Assembly (NCBI GenBank): GCA_964583615.1
Contig: CAZOWM010000018.1
Span: 1 to 64,000 of the forward strand
Length of the DNA: 64,000 nucleotides
Reading direction: 5' to 3'
Source: CAZOWM01 sp964583615
Lineage (GTDB): Bacteria; Spirochaetota; B62-G9; DRHN01
This document shows, in pieces, positions 26,221 through 34,884 of the stretch. The position numbers were made by a program, and so were the translations under genes. A model generated the notes under the pieces. It was not told where the DNA came from. It saw nothing but the letters and a program-made list of their open reading frames with translations, and made no database searches. How positions within the stretch are numbered: the first letter of the stretch is position 1; each line of letters starts with the position of its first letter.

Positions 26221-26477
26221 TTCATCCTCCCACTCTGATTTGATGTAAAGACAATTAAACCATTGTACGTGCCAAAAAAAAAATGTCAAGAAAAAACAGA
26301 GGCGTTGCGAGGAGAGGCAGAGGTGCATTGAACTTGGAATCAGCAAAATAACAGACGAACGCCACCCAAATATAAACACTACTTCCTATGGATAAGAAAT
26401 TTCTCTTTTATGTTGACAGAAGGAGAAGAAGTTGCTAAAAGGAGGAGTGAAAATATATTTGGACAATGGAGCACGCA

Positions 26478-27368
26478 ATGATTTCTATTGATGATGTAAT
26501 CGGAAGAGTAGACGAATGGAAGAACAAGCAGGTGGAAATTCAGGAATTAACCGAAGGCTTGACAAACCACAACTTTAAAGTGACTGTAGGTACTCAGAGC
26601 TATGTGGTAAGAATACCAGGAAGCGGCTCGGATGTATTTGTAGATCGCGATAAGGAATTGCACAATACGCTCTCTGCATCGGATGTTGGGGTTGGAGCGA
26701 GGGTATTTTATTCCTTCAAATCCGATTATGCGATTATCACCGAATTCTTGGAAGGAAAAGTGATGTCTCCTGAATCGTTTAAAAGGAAGGATGTAATTTT
26801 TAGGACGGTACAGGCGATAAAAGAGGTGAATACGAAGGGAAATTTTGTATCACATTTTGTTATGTTCGAAAAGTTTGATGAATATCGCGAGATCGTAAAA
26901 AAACACACAATTAGACTGCCAGATAACTTCGATGAAGCTGAAGATATAGTAAGAAGAGTGCAGCGCCGGTTTGTAAGAAACATGCCGAAGCTGGTTTCCT
27001 GTCACAATGACCTCCTTGCCGAAAACTTTATTGATCAGGGAAACCGGATGAGGATTATTGATTGGGAGCTTTCCGGATTAAATGATTCATGCTTTGAACT
27101 GGGCGACTTCTCCGTTGAACAGGGGTTTAATGAAAGCGAAGACAAGCTGATTATTGAAACCTATTTCGGGCATTTTGATGAACAAAAGTATGCAAGAATG
27201 AATGTCTACAAGTATATGGCGGATGTACTATGGACTCTCTGGGCGGTTATTCAGAATCATTTCTCTGTTCTTGATTTTGACTACTGGGAATATGGTATGA
27301 ACCGCTTCGACAGGGCGATGAACGCTTTCGACTCAGAGAATTTTCTGAAATGGCTTGAAATTGCCTGA
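26478..27368 (+). CDS. Choline/ethanolamine kinase-like phosphotransferase
   Basis: About 296 residues of the aminoglycoside-phosphotransferase/choline-kinase (LicA-like) fold. The catalytic loop is C-H-N-D-L-L-A-E-N-F and the metal-binding loop I-I-D-W-E-L-S-G, followed by E-L-G-D-F-S. The nucleotide-binding N-lobe starts L-T-E-G-L-T-N-H-N-F-K-V. The ATG at 26478 has GGAG 6 nt upstream; an ATG at 26466 is possible. It is divergent from the liv-type transporter across a 257-bp AT-rich spacer (26221-26477), so it may phosphorylate the imported compound, for example an amino alcohol; this is inference. The gene looks AT-richer than its neighbours, a hint of recent transfer not tested here. Confidence 0.8.
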   Translation: MISIDDVIGRVDEWKNKQVEIQELTEGLTNHNFKVTVGTQSYVVRIPGSGSDVFVDRDKELHNTLSASDVGVGARVFYSFKSDYAIITEFLEGKVMSPESFKRKDVIFRTVQAIKEVNTKGNFVSHFVMFEKFDEYREIVKKHTIRLPDNFDEAEDIVRRVQRRFVRNMPKLVSCHNDLLAENFIDQGNRMRIIDWELSGLNDSCFELGDFSVEQGFNESEDKLIIETYFGHFDEQKYARMNVYKYMADVLWTLWAVIQNHFSVLDFDYWEYGMNRFDRAMNAFDSENFLKWLEIA

Positions 27369-27471
27369 ATCATGTTCTCAATATTTTTAATATATGATGT
27401 TGAATATCATGTGCACTCTTCTTTGACAAGAATGCGCAAGAAGATGAACGCACCCATGTTCTCCAGAAGTT

Positions 27472-29199
27472 TCAATCGTGCAATGGTAATTTCACGATGA
27501 ACGTCGTTCCCACACCGATCGTGCTGCGCAGTTCGACGCTTCCACCGTGAAGATTGACGATGTGTTTAACGATCGAAAGGCCAAGGCCCGTTCCCCCAAG
27601 CTGCCTGGAATGGGATTTGTTGACCGTATAGAACCGTTCGAATATTCGCGAAATGTGATCCACAGGAATTCCAATTCCGGTGTCCTGTACTTCAGCACGT
27701 ATATACCCGTCTTCAGACGCGAGCGTGATCTTTATTTCCCCTTTATCTGTGTACTTGATCGCGTTATCAATCAAATTGATGAACACCTGCTCAAGCTTCA
27801 AAAAATCACCCTGTATCAATGGCACATGCTCGTCAGATTGGATCCGCAGTTTCAGCTTCTTTTCTGAAAGCCGACTTTCGAACATCTTCAGCACCTGTTC
27901 CACGAGAATTCTGAGGTCGATGCGCTCCTTTTCCACCTTGTTTCCACCTTCTTCCAGCTCGTTGAGAATAAGGAGGTCCTCGACGATTTTAATCAACCGA
28001 TCGGTGTGCCGCTTTATGATTTCAAGATACTGGTTGTTTTCTTGATCTATTCCCTCAATCGTCTCTGCATATCCCTTGATCGCAGTGAGAGGTGTCCTCA
28101 GCTCGTGGGATACGTTTACCACCAGATCTCGCTTTATGTTTTCAACATTTTTCATATCCGTGATGTCGTGAAAAACGAGAACCGTTTCGTTGAGTGGTAC
28201 GAGATGATCAACATTTACCCTGTAGCAGAGACCATCGATCCGGAGCTCGTCTTTTCTGTTTTTCTTCTGCTCCTGCACGTATTGAATGAGATCGAACAGT
28301 TCCGGTTCTTTGAGAACCTGCCAGTAATAATGACCCTGGAAGCCCCTCTTGTGTACAATCGTTTCCATACTTTTGTTGTAGATCTTGATCCTCCCTTCCC
28401 TGTCCAGAACCAATAATCCCGGGTGTATTGCGGAGATGATGGAGTTGAGCTCTCCTTTCTGCCGTGAAATGTCCTCCACATAAAGCCGTATCCTGTCAGT
28501 CATTGAGTTGTAATTGTCCGCCAGCTCCTTTAACTGATCCCTTTTCTCGAGAAATACTTTTGAGCGAAAATCTCCGTTTGCAAGACGTTTCGCTGCTTCG
28601 CTTAACTGCCTGACCGGAGTGGAAAACCTCTTGGAAAAAAAAAACGCAGCTCCCAACGAAAAAAAGAACACAAAGAGCGCTGTGAAAAACACCCTCAGCC
28701 TCACCTCACCTAAAAGGCTGTTCAGTTCTCCAAGCGTCACACCTGTTCTGAGTACACCCACGACCCGTCCTCCGTCGTTTATGGGCACGGAGACATACAT
28801 GCGCTGGTCCGAACCGGGCGCATTCTCATCCAGTGAACTGCCGATCTCGCCCCTCAATGCGGGCTGAATGTCCGGGGATATGTTGATGTCCCCCATTTCA
28901 TCCTGCGCGAGCTCCGAGTCCGCAATCACCGACCCGTCGGAATGAAAAACGGTAACCTGCTTGTCCGTGAGCCGGCTCATTGCGGAAAGGAGGCGTCCGA
29001 TCGATTCCGTGTTCTCCTCCACAAGCAACGATTGCACCTGAGAAGCGAAAGCGGTACTGAACTCGGTGAGCTCCTGTTTCACCCTTTCTCTGTACGTTCG
29101 CCGTACGCTGTTTCCAACAAGGCCCATGGTCAGCACTGAGAGGGTAAAAACCACTCCGAAGAGAAGAACTATCTGATTGAGAAAAAAAGATTTTTTCAT
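27472..29199 (-). CDS. phoR: Phosphate-type sensor histidine kinase PhoR
   Basis: About 575 residues from the ATG at 29199; that ATG overlaps the phoB stop (ATGA), giving translational coupling. The order is TM1 (about 7-27), an extracytoplasmic sensor loop of about 135 residues, TM2 (about 166-188), HAMP, a PAS domain, HisKA with V-S-H-E-L-R-T-P-L-T, and HATPase with N-L-I-D-N-A-I-K-Y-T, D-T-G-I-G-I-P and G-G-T-G-L-G-L-S. The large periplasmic loop is like Gram-positive PhoR, whereas E. coli PhoR lacks one. It sits in an arsC-like/phoB/phoR operon divergent from pstSCAB-phoU, which supports phosphate sensing. PhoU and PstB normally modulate it. Confidence 0.88.
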   Translation of the reverse strand: MKKSFFLNQIVLLFGVVFTLSVLTMGLVGNSVRRTYRERVKQELTEFSTAFASQVQSLLVEENTESIGRLLSAMSRLTDKQVTVFHSDGSVIADSELAQDEMGDINISPDIQPALRGEIGSSLDENAPGSDQRMYVSVPINDGGRVVGVLRTGVTLGELNSLLGEVRLRVFFTALFVFFFSLGAAFFFSKRFSTPVRQLSEAAKRLANGDFRSKVFLEKRDQLKELADNYNSMTDRIRLYVEDISRQKGELNSIISAIHPGLLVLDREGRIKIYNKSMETIVHKRGFQGHYYWQVLKEPELFDLIQYVQEQKKNRKDELRIDGLCYRVNVDHLVPLNETVLVFHDITDMKNVENIKRDLVVNVSHELRTPLTAIKGYAETIEGIDQENNQYLEIIKRHTDRLIKIVEDLLILNELEEGGNKVEKERIDLRILVEQVLKMFESRLSEKKLKLRIQSDEHVPLIQGDFLKLEQVFINLIDNAIKYTDKGEIKITLASEDGYIRAEVQDTGIGIPVDHISRIFERFYTVNKSHSRQLGGTGLGLSIVKHIVNLHGGSVELRSTIGVGTTFIVKLPLHD

Positions 29200-29876
29200 A
29201 ACTCGAGCTTGTAGCCTAATCCGCGGACGTTTTTGACGATTCCTCCGTGCTTTCCCAGTTTCGACCGAAGGTGTCTGATGTGTACGTCGACCGTCCTGTC
29301 GAGCACGTATTTTTCTTGTCCCCAGAGATGATCTAAAATCGCTTCTCGCGAATAAACCCATCCGGGTTTTGCCGCGAGCTGATAAAGGATGTTGAATTCG
29401 GTTTTTGTAAGATTGATGACCTCGCCATCGATCGTAATGACATACTTCTGAAGATCCATCTCGAGGAAATCGCCGAATTTCAGCTTCTGTGTTTCCGCTT
29501 TTCGCTCCCGTCTGCGCAGGACCGCCTTTACGCGCGCAACGAGCTCGCGTGGGGAAAATGGTTTCACCACGTAATCATCGGCACCGAGCTCGAGCCCGAT
29601 GACCCTGTCCATCTCCTCGGCCTTTGCAGTGAGCATGATAATCGGTATAGGTGCGAGTTTTTCGTCGTTTTTCAATACCTTGCACACTTCGAATCCGTCC
29701 GCGTCGGGAAGCATTAGATCAAGAATGATCAGATCCGGTATGCTGTTCTTGATAAATTTGTAAAACGTCCTGGCATCAAAAAACTCTTTCACCCTGAAGT
29801 TTGATTTCTGTAAATGAAGAGACACAAGCCCGGTTATATCGACCTCATCATCGATCACTGCAACGAGTTCGTTCAT
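29196..29876 (-). CDS. phoB: Response regulator PhoB
   Basis: A 226-residue OmpR/PhoB-family regulator. The receiver domain (1-120) has the acidic pocket D9/D10, phosphoacceptor D53 in I-L-D-L-M-L-P, and K in V-V-K-P-F-S-P. The winged-helix domain (130-226) carries V-I-N-L-T-K-T-E-F-N-I-L and V-D-V-H-I-R-H-L-R-S-K-L, the recognition helix typical of PhoB/PhoP. Context (phoR behind it, pst operon opposite) makes PhoB the best call. It would bind direct repeats in the shared intergenic region upstream of arsC and pstS. It lies 52 bp downstream of the arsC-like gene. Confidence 0.9.
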   Translation of the reverse strand: MNELVAVIDDEVDITGLVSLHLQKSNFRVKEFFDARTFYKFIKNSIPDLIILDLMLPDADGFEVCKVLKNDEKLAPIPIIMLTAKAEEMDRVIGLELGADDYVVKPFSPRELVARVKAVLRRRERKAETQKLKFGDFLEMDLQKYVITIDGEVINLTKTEFNILYQLAAKPGWVYSREAILDHLWGQEKYVLDRTVDVHIRHLRSKLGKHGGIVKNVRGLGYKLEL

Positions 29877-29928
29877 GGGGAGCCCCTACTACATAGAGTG
29901 GATTACAAATATTACAAATGCACGCGAT

Positions 29929-30360
29929 TTAGCACCTGACTTCCTCGATGAAACGCAGAATTCGTTTTTTTATCTCATCCCTGACTTCCCTCACCATGGA
30001 TTTAATCTCATCCTCCGAACCGCGAAAGGCTGAAGGGTCCTGGAAACTCCAGTGTAACCGAAACGTTTTTCCCGGGAATATCGGACACTTTTCCCCGCTC
30101 GCTTCATCGCAGACCGTAATCACATAATCGTATTTTCTCCCCTCTTTGAAGAAGTCGAACACACTGTATGTCCGCTTTTCCGACAGATCAATACTCTCCT
30201 CTTTCATCACTTCCACAACATAGGGATTGATTTTTCCCGGTTCGAGACCTGCGCTTTCGGCTTCGAACATGTCGCCCCCGAGACGTGTGAGGAAAGCCTG
30301 TGCCATCTGACTCCTCGCAGAGTTATGTACGCACACAAAGAGGACCCTCAATTTTTCCAT
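29929..30360 (-). CDS. arsC: Arsenate reductase (thioredoxin-coupled ArsC type)
   Basis: A 143-residue low-molecular-weight phosphatase-fold protein. The P-loop C-V-H-N-S-A-R holds the nucleophile C10 and R16. Two further cysteines, C84 in V-I-T-V-C-D-E and C92 in E-K-C-P, match the redox triad (10/82/89) of the thioredoxin-coupled arsenate reductase of Staphylococcus and Bacillus. It reduces arsenate to arsenite in the cytosol. The ATG at 30360 has GGAG 7 nt upstream. It is the first gene of an operon with phoB and phoR and shares its upstream region with pstS. That suggests Pho control, sensible because Pst systems import arsenate. No arsenite exporter is seen in the window. Confidence 0.85.
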   Translation of the reverse strand: MEKLRVLFVCVHNSARSQMAQAFLTRLGGDMFEAESAGLEPGKINPYVVEVMKEESIDLSEKRTYSVFDFFKEGRKYDYVITVCDEASGEKCPIFPGKTFRLHWSFQDPSAFRGSEDEIKSMVREVRDEIKKRILRFIEEVRC

Positions 30361-30428
30361 ACCATTCTCCATTTCATCATGGTCGTATAAAAACACTACA
30401 CGTTTTTTAAAATTGTATAAGCTCTGTA

Positions 30429-30531
30429 TTAATATTGTGTTAATAAATATAACAACCCTTTTATTAAACACTATATTTATTCACCAAAAAAAAAGAATAT
30501 CTTAATATAAAATTAACATGAGTATATAACA
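30429..30531. promoter_or_regulatory. Pho-box-like direct repeats between arsC and pstS
   Basis: Two clusters of TTAAYA-type hexamers spaced about one helical turn apart. Cluster 1 has TTAATA at 30429 and 30440, TAACAA at 30450 and TTAAAC at 30464. Cluster 2 has TTAATA at 30502, TTAACA at 30513 and ATAACA at 30526. Bacillus PhoP boxes are repeats of TTAACA with 4-6 bp spacers, giving the same 10-12 bp period. One cluster lies nearer each divergent operon. The region is extremely AT-rich, so chance matches are possible. Confidence 0.45.
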
Positions 30532-30582
30532 TTACCTCCGAAACCTTGCAGCAAAAAATCTATTATTTAAATGGAGGTCATT

Positions 30583-31449
30583 ATGAAAAAGAGTCTTCTC
30601 TATGTGACAATCGCTCTCCTGAGCGTATTCATCATCACAGGTGCAGCGTTTGCCGGAGGTTCCAAAGAGAGCGGAGATGGAAAGTATGCCGGCGATTATT
30701 CCATGGGGGGATCCACAACCGTCGAACCGATCGTCGTTTCTGCGATCGAGGCGTTTGCGGAAAAGTACCCTGATGCAAAGCTCAGCTATGATGCACAGGG
30801 TTCCAGTGTCGGTGTACAGGGTGTACTCGACGGTGTGTATGTGCTGGGCGGTTCTTCCAGGAACCTCAAAGACAAAGAAATCGACGCAGGCGCCGTTCCG
30901 ACATCAATTGCTCTGGACGGAATCGCAATTGTTGTCAACAACAAAATACCGGTCGACAACCTCTCACTCGACCAGGTTGCAATGATTTTTGCAGGCAAGA
31001 TCAAAAACTGGCGTGAAGTCGGCGGCCCCAGCAGGGACGTCGTTGTGGTAAACCGTGACGAGGCTTCCGGAACGCGCGCTGCATTCAGTGAAATGGTGCT
31101 CCAGGTTAAGTACGGTAAGGAAGGAAAATTTATTGCGGACGCCATCACCACGGAATCCAACGGAGACATGGTCACCAAAGTCGGTCAGACTCCTGACACC
31201 ATCGGATACTGCGGATTCGGATACATCGATCAGGCAAAGAACATGGGCGCGAAGACAATCTCGGTCGACGGAACTGACCCTGAGATCATGAGCGTGCTCG
31301 ACGGCTCCTATCCTGTTTCAAGACAGCTCTTTATCGTCCACAAGGGCGAAATCGAAGGTGGAACACTCGAAGCCGCATTCGTCGATTTTCTCCTTTCAGA
31401 AGAGGGACAGGCGATCGTCTCTGACACAGGCTTTATTCCCCTTCCTTAA
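30583..31449 (+). CDS. pstS: Phosphate-binding protein PstS
   Basis: About 288 residues from the ATG at 30583, with GGAGG 5 nt upstream. The signal peptide ends A-A-F-A-G-G-S-K-E, spirochaete style with no lipobox cysteine. The mature protein has M-G-G-S-T-T-V-E-P near the start (first phosphate loop), A-Q-G-S-S-V-G-V, and the second-lobe block S-L-D-Q-V-A-M-I-F-A-G-K-I-K-N-W followed by V-N-R-D-E-A-S-G-T-R, the R-x3-S-G-T phosphate-binding motif. All expected phosphate ligands are present. It binds phosphate outside the inner membrane and hands it to PstC/PstA. A hairpin separates it from pstC. Confidence 0.94.
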   Translation: MKKSLLYVTIALLSVFIITGAAFAGGSKESGDGKYAGDYSMGGSTTVEPIVVSAIEAFAEKYPDAKLSYDAQGSSVGVQGVLDGVYVLGGSSRNLKDKEIDAGAVPTSIALDGIAIVVNNKIPVDNLSLDQVAMIFAGKIKNWREVGGPSRDVVVVNRDEASGTRAAFSEMVLQVKYGKEGKFIADAITTESNGDMVTKVGQTPDTIGYCGFGYIDQAKNMGAKTISVDGTDPEIMSVLDGSYPVSRQLFIVHKGEIEGGTLEAAFVDFLLSEEGQAIVSDTGFIPLP

Positions 31450-31481
31450 GGGCATACGGCTTTATATTGGTTCAACCGTGT

Positions 31482-31506
31482 CCCTCGGTGATATATACAC
31501 CGGGGG
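31482..31506 (+). terminator. Attenuating hairpin after pstS
   Basis: CCCTCGGTG at 31482-31490 pairs with CACCGGGGG at 31498-31506 (9 bp with one G-T pair, 7-nt loop). A short, imperfect T tract follows. It probably lets only part of the transcripts continue into pstC. Confidence 0.5.
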
Positions 31507-31580
31507 ATACTCTTTTCATACCGCTTTGAATATGTTACAATGGATACTTCGTAAATGCCACCAATACAGGGAGTAACAAA

Positions 31581-32456
31581 TTGAAGTACAGAAAGGTATT
31601 CGAATCGTCAGTAGAAAAAGCACTTCTTTTCTGCGCGTGCATCTCAATCCTTACCGTCATCTTCATCACATTCTTCATATTCCAGCGTGGCATTCCGCTC
31701 TTTTCAAAGGTAAGCCTGTGGAAGTTTCTTTTCAGCACATACTGGCTGCCGACCGACGAGGCAAACCCGGGATTCGGGATTCTCTCATTTATCGTGGGCT
31801 CCTTCTACGTCACCTTTGTAGCCCTCGGTATCGGCGTTCCAATAGGGCTCTCATGCGCGATTTTCCTTGCTGAAATAACCGCGGGAAGAACTGCCCGGAC
31901 ACTCAGAAGCGTTGTCGAACTTCTTGCAGGCATACCTTCTGTCATCTACGGATTTTTTGGAATCATCGTGATATCAAAAGGAGTACGCATCATCTTCGGG
32001 GGCACTGGATACTGCGTGTTGTCCGCTTCGATCGTGCTTGCAATCATGATCCTTCCGACGATCATCAATATATCCGAAGTGTCCATACGTGCTGTGCCGA
32101 GAGACTTCAAGGAGGGCTCTCTCGCAATCGGGGCCACACACTGGCAGACGATCGTAAAGGTGATGATTCCCGCTGCCAGATCAGGCATCATCGCGAGCAT
32201 CGTCCTCGGTATCGGAAGGGCGGTCGGAGAGACCATGGCAGTACTCATGGTTGCGGGAAACGCACCGATCATGCCGACCGGCCTCCTCTCAAAGGTCAGA
32301 ACACTCACGATGAACATCATCACCGATATGGGGTATGCGTCCGGCGATCATATGACTGCCCTCTTTACAACGGGTATCGTTCTCTTTGTATTCATAATGT
32401 TTTTAAACCTCATTGTAAATGTCATTACACGAAAGCAGGTCAAGAGTGAAGGTTGA
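31581..32456 (+). CDS. pstC: Phosphate ABC transporter permease PstC
   Basis: A 291-residue inner-membrane permease with six predicted helices, the first at about 13-35. The coupling segment reads K-E-G-S-L-A-I-G-A-T-H-W-Q-T-I and is typical of PstC/PstA. S-V-V-E-L-L-A-G-I-P-S-V-I-Y-G-F-F-G is the classic PstC block. The length is slightly below the usual 300-320. The start is TTG at 31581 after AGGGAG. It forms a heterodimer with the unusual PstA encoded next; the genes overlap by 11 bp. Confidence 0.93.
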   Translation: MKYRKVFESSVEKALLFCACISILTVIFITFFIFQRGIPLFSKVSLWKFLFSTYWLPTDEANPGFGILSFIVGSFYVTFVALGIGVPIGLSCAIFLAEITAGRTARTLRSVVELLAGIPSVIYGFFGIIVISKGVRIIFGGTGYCVLSASIVLAIMILPTIINISEVSIRAVPRDFKEGSLAIGATHWQTIVKVMIPAARSGIIASIVLGIGRAVGETMAVLMVAGNAPIMPTGLLSKVRTLTMNIITDMGYASGDHMTALFTTGIVLFVFIMFLNLIVNVITRKQVKSEG

Positions 32457-34092
32457 AAAAGTGGACCCTTATACAATCAAAGTAAAACGAAGAGAAAAGT
32501 TCTGGAAGACGTTCCTCTGGACAGCGTCCATCTTCACAATCGGTATTCTCGTATCAATCGTCGGCTTCATATTGTTTAGAGGATTCGTATCCGATGTCAG
32601 ACAGGAAGCAGGAGTTATTGCGCGGGGTGAAGACGTGTTCAGGGTTGGAAAGAACAGCGGCACATCTGTTGCAGTCATTGTAAACAAAAGAATCAGGAAA
32701 CACGACTTCACCATCGCCGAACTGAAGGAGCTCTTTGTCGGTGCGAAGACAAACTGGGGGATGGTGAGCGGGCAGGACATTCCTGTCCGCATATACGCGT
32801 ACGGAGATAATACGGAAATCGGCACGGCCTTCAAATACTCATTAATGCAGGAAAGTTCGTACAGGGACATCGTACAGTTCGCCGACACCGATGCACAGAT
32901 GATCGAGAAGGTCGCGAACATGAAGGGGGGGATCGGTTTCATCTCAGGAGAAAACATTGAGTTGGTACAAAGGCAGGGAGTAAAAGTGGTTCCGGTGCGC
33001 ACATATGCCGTGGTTGTAAACAATGAGGTTCTGGAGCTGCAGGACAATATAAAGCTGCGGTTCATCAATGAAGATCAGCTCAGGCGTATCTTCACCGGAA
33101 AGGTCTCGAACTGGAAAGAGGTGGGGGGAATCGACCTCCCGGTACGGGTGGTAAGCTTTCCCCAATCAGAGAAGATCACCCAGGAGTTCCAGCGGCTTTC
33201 CCTGCATGAGGGAGAAAAAATCAGGAGCATGGTTACAGTCCATACGTTTGAAAATCTCGTTGAAACGCTCGGCGACCTCGAAGGTGCTGTAGGCTTTTGT
33301 AAGTACACCGATGCCCTTCAGATAAAAGACCAGATGCTGAAGCTCGAACGAAGGCAGATAAAACCGAACCTCACCCCGAGATTCTTCGTGACTCCGCCGA
33401 AGAGGGCGGGAGTTGTGGGCGGAGTTTCCACAATAATTTTCAACACCCTCTCCATGATCGTTTTGACACTCCTTATTTCCACTCCCATCGGTGTGATGGC
33501 AGCCATCTTTCTCACCGAATATGCAAAGCAGGGCACGCTCGTCCGTCTTCTTCGATTCGGGACAGAAACACTTGCCGGAATCCCTTCGATTATATTCGGG
33601 CTTTTCGGCTTTATCGTATTTGTGACTCTCCTCAAATTAGGAATCGGGCTTCTTTCAGGGACTCTTACGATCACAATGATGATTCTTCCCACAATTATCA
33701 GAACCGCAGAAGAAGCGATCAAGGCTGTCCCGGTGTCCTACAGGGAAGGAAGCCTTGCGCTCGGAGCGACGAAGTGGCAGACGATCGTACGGTCCGTCAT
33801 CCCGCCGGCAGCACCGGGCATCATGACTGGAATCATTCTCGCTATTGGCCGCGCAGTCGGTGAGACAGCCGCCCTTCTCTTTACAATGGGAACAGATTAC
33901 CGGATGGTCAAAAACCTCACCTCTTCTGCGCGAACACTTTCGGTTCACCTCTACATCCTCGTGAAAGAAGGTATATCTTTTGAGAGAGCATTTGCGACCG
34001 GTACGATACTCATTGCGGTTATTCTCATCGTGAACTTTACCGCGAAAAAACTCATTGGAAAAATGTCAAGTATGGGAGAAATCCATATGTAA
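32446..34092 (+). CDS. pstA: PstA permease with two inserted PstS-like lobes
   Basis: About 548 residues, nearly twice normal PstA (about 290). Residues 24-46 form TM1. A long extracytoplasmic insert follows, about 50-320, and then a complete PstA core from 325 on, with L-A-G-I-P-S-I-I-F-G-L-F-G and the coupling motif R-E-G-S-L-A-L-G-A-T-K-W-Q-T. The insert holds two copies of a PstS second-lobe segment: E-L-F-V-G-A-K-T-N-W-G-M-V (about 96-108) and R-I-F-T-G-K-V-S-N-W-K-E-V-G-G (about 214-228). Each ends in a G-I-G-F or G-A-V-G-F block. The second copy closely resembles I-F-A-G-K-I-K-N-W-R-E-V-G-G of the upstream PstS. The R-x3-S-G-T ligands are replaced (D-N-T-E-I-G-T-A; Q-S-E-K-I-T-Q-E), so classical phosphate binding looks lost. 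GTG at 32446 is preferred over ATG 32419. Confidence 0.9.
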   Translation: MKVEKVDPYTIKVKRREKFWKTFLWTASIFTIGILVSIVGFILFRGFVSDVRQEAGVIARGEDVFRVGKNSGTSVAVIVNKRIRKHDFTIAELKELFVGAKTNWGMVSGQDIPVRIYAYGDNTEIGTAFKYSLMQESSYRDIVQFADTDAQMIEKVANMKGGIGFISGENIELVQRQGVKVVPVRTYAVVVNNEVLELQDNIKLRFINEDQLRRIFTGKVSNWKEVGGIDLPVRVVSFPQSEKITQEFQRLSLHEGEKIRSMVTVHTFENLVETLGDLEGAVGFCKYTDALQIKDQMLKLERRQIKPNLTPRFFVTPPKRAGVVGGVSTIIFNTLSMIVLTLLISTPIGVMAAIFLTEYAKQGTLVRLLRFGTETLAGIPSIIFGLFGFIVFVTLLKLGIGLLSGTLTITMMILPTIIRTAEEAIKAVPVSYREGSLALGATKWQTIVRSVIPPAAPGIMTGIILAIGRAVGETAALLFTMGTDYRMVKNLTSSARTLSVHLYILVKEGISFERAFATGTILIAVILIVNFTAKKLIGKMSSMGEIHM

Positions 34093-34103
34093 GGATCAAA
34101 AAA

Positions 34104-34874
34104 ATGGAACAAAAAACAGGAGAAAAAATCAAACTCCAGACAAAAAACATGAATCTGTATTACGGTAATTTTCATGCGTTGAAAGATGTTTCCATCGATA
34201 TCGTCCAGAACAAGGTCACAGCATTTATCGGGCCTTCAGGGTGCGGAAAATCCTCTTTTTTAAAGTCCATAAACAGGATGAACGACCTTGTGGACATCGC
34301 ACGGATCGAGGGGACCATTTTTTACGACGGGATCGACGTGTATAAAGCGTACGACGTGACTGAGCTCCGGAAAAGAATCGGCATGGTGTTTCAGAAGCCG
34401 AACCCCTTTCAGATGAGCGTCTACGATAACATTGCGTACGGTCCCCGCGTGCACGGTATAAAGAGAAAAAACGCCTTGAACGAAATCGTCGAAAAAAGCC
34501 TCAAAGCGGCCGCCCTGTGGGAAGAGGTAAACGACCGGCTGCACGAATCTGCGCTTGGACTTTCCGGCGGGCAACAGCAGCGGCTCTGTATTGCGCGGGT
34601 GCTCGCAGTGGAACCTGATGTGATTCTCATGGACGAGCCGACATCCGCCCTTGACCCGATTTCCACCGCAAAGATAGAGGATCTCATCTACGAGCTCAAG
34701 CTGGAGTACACAATCGTGATCGTGACCCACAACATGCAGCAGGCAGGGCGTATTTCAGACACCACAGCGTTTTTTTTGCTCGGGGAGATAATCGAAGTCG
34801 ACGCAACGGACAAATTGTTTCTCAATCCAAAAGACAAACGCACCGAAGACTATATCACCGGAAGGTTCGGCTAA
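34104..34874 (+). CDS. pstB: Phosphate ABC transporter ATPase PstB
   Basis: A 256-residue ATPase. Walker A is G-P-S-G-C-G-K-S-S, the Q-loop region F-Q-K-P-N-P-F-Q-M-S, the signature L-S-G-G-Q-Q-Q-R-L, and Walker B V-I-L-M-D-E-P-T-S-A-L-D-P, with the H-loop in V-T-H-N-M-Q-Q-A. F-Q-K-P-N-P-F and the I-N-R-M-N-D-L block are specific to PstB. It drives phosphate import and takes part in signalling to PhoR through PhoU. It starts 11 bp after pstA and ends 10 bp before phoU. Confidence 0.96.
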   Translation: MEQKTGEKIKLQTKNMNLYYGNFHALKDVSIDIVQNKVTAFIGPSGCGKSSFLKSINRMNDLVDIARIEGTIFYDGIDVYKAYDVTELRKRIGMVFQKPNPFQMSVYDNIAYGPRVHGIKRKNALNEIVEKSLKAAALWEEVNDRLHESALGLSGGQQQRLCIARVLAVEPDVILMDEPTSALDPISTAKIEDLIYELKLEYTIVIVTHNMQQAGRISDTTAFFLLGEIIEVDATDKLFLNPKDKRTEDYITGRFG

Positions 34875-34884
34875 GGAGAAAACA

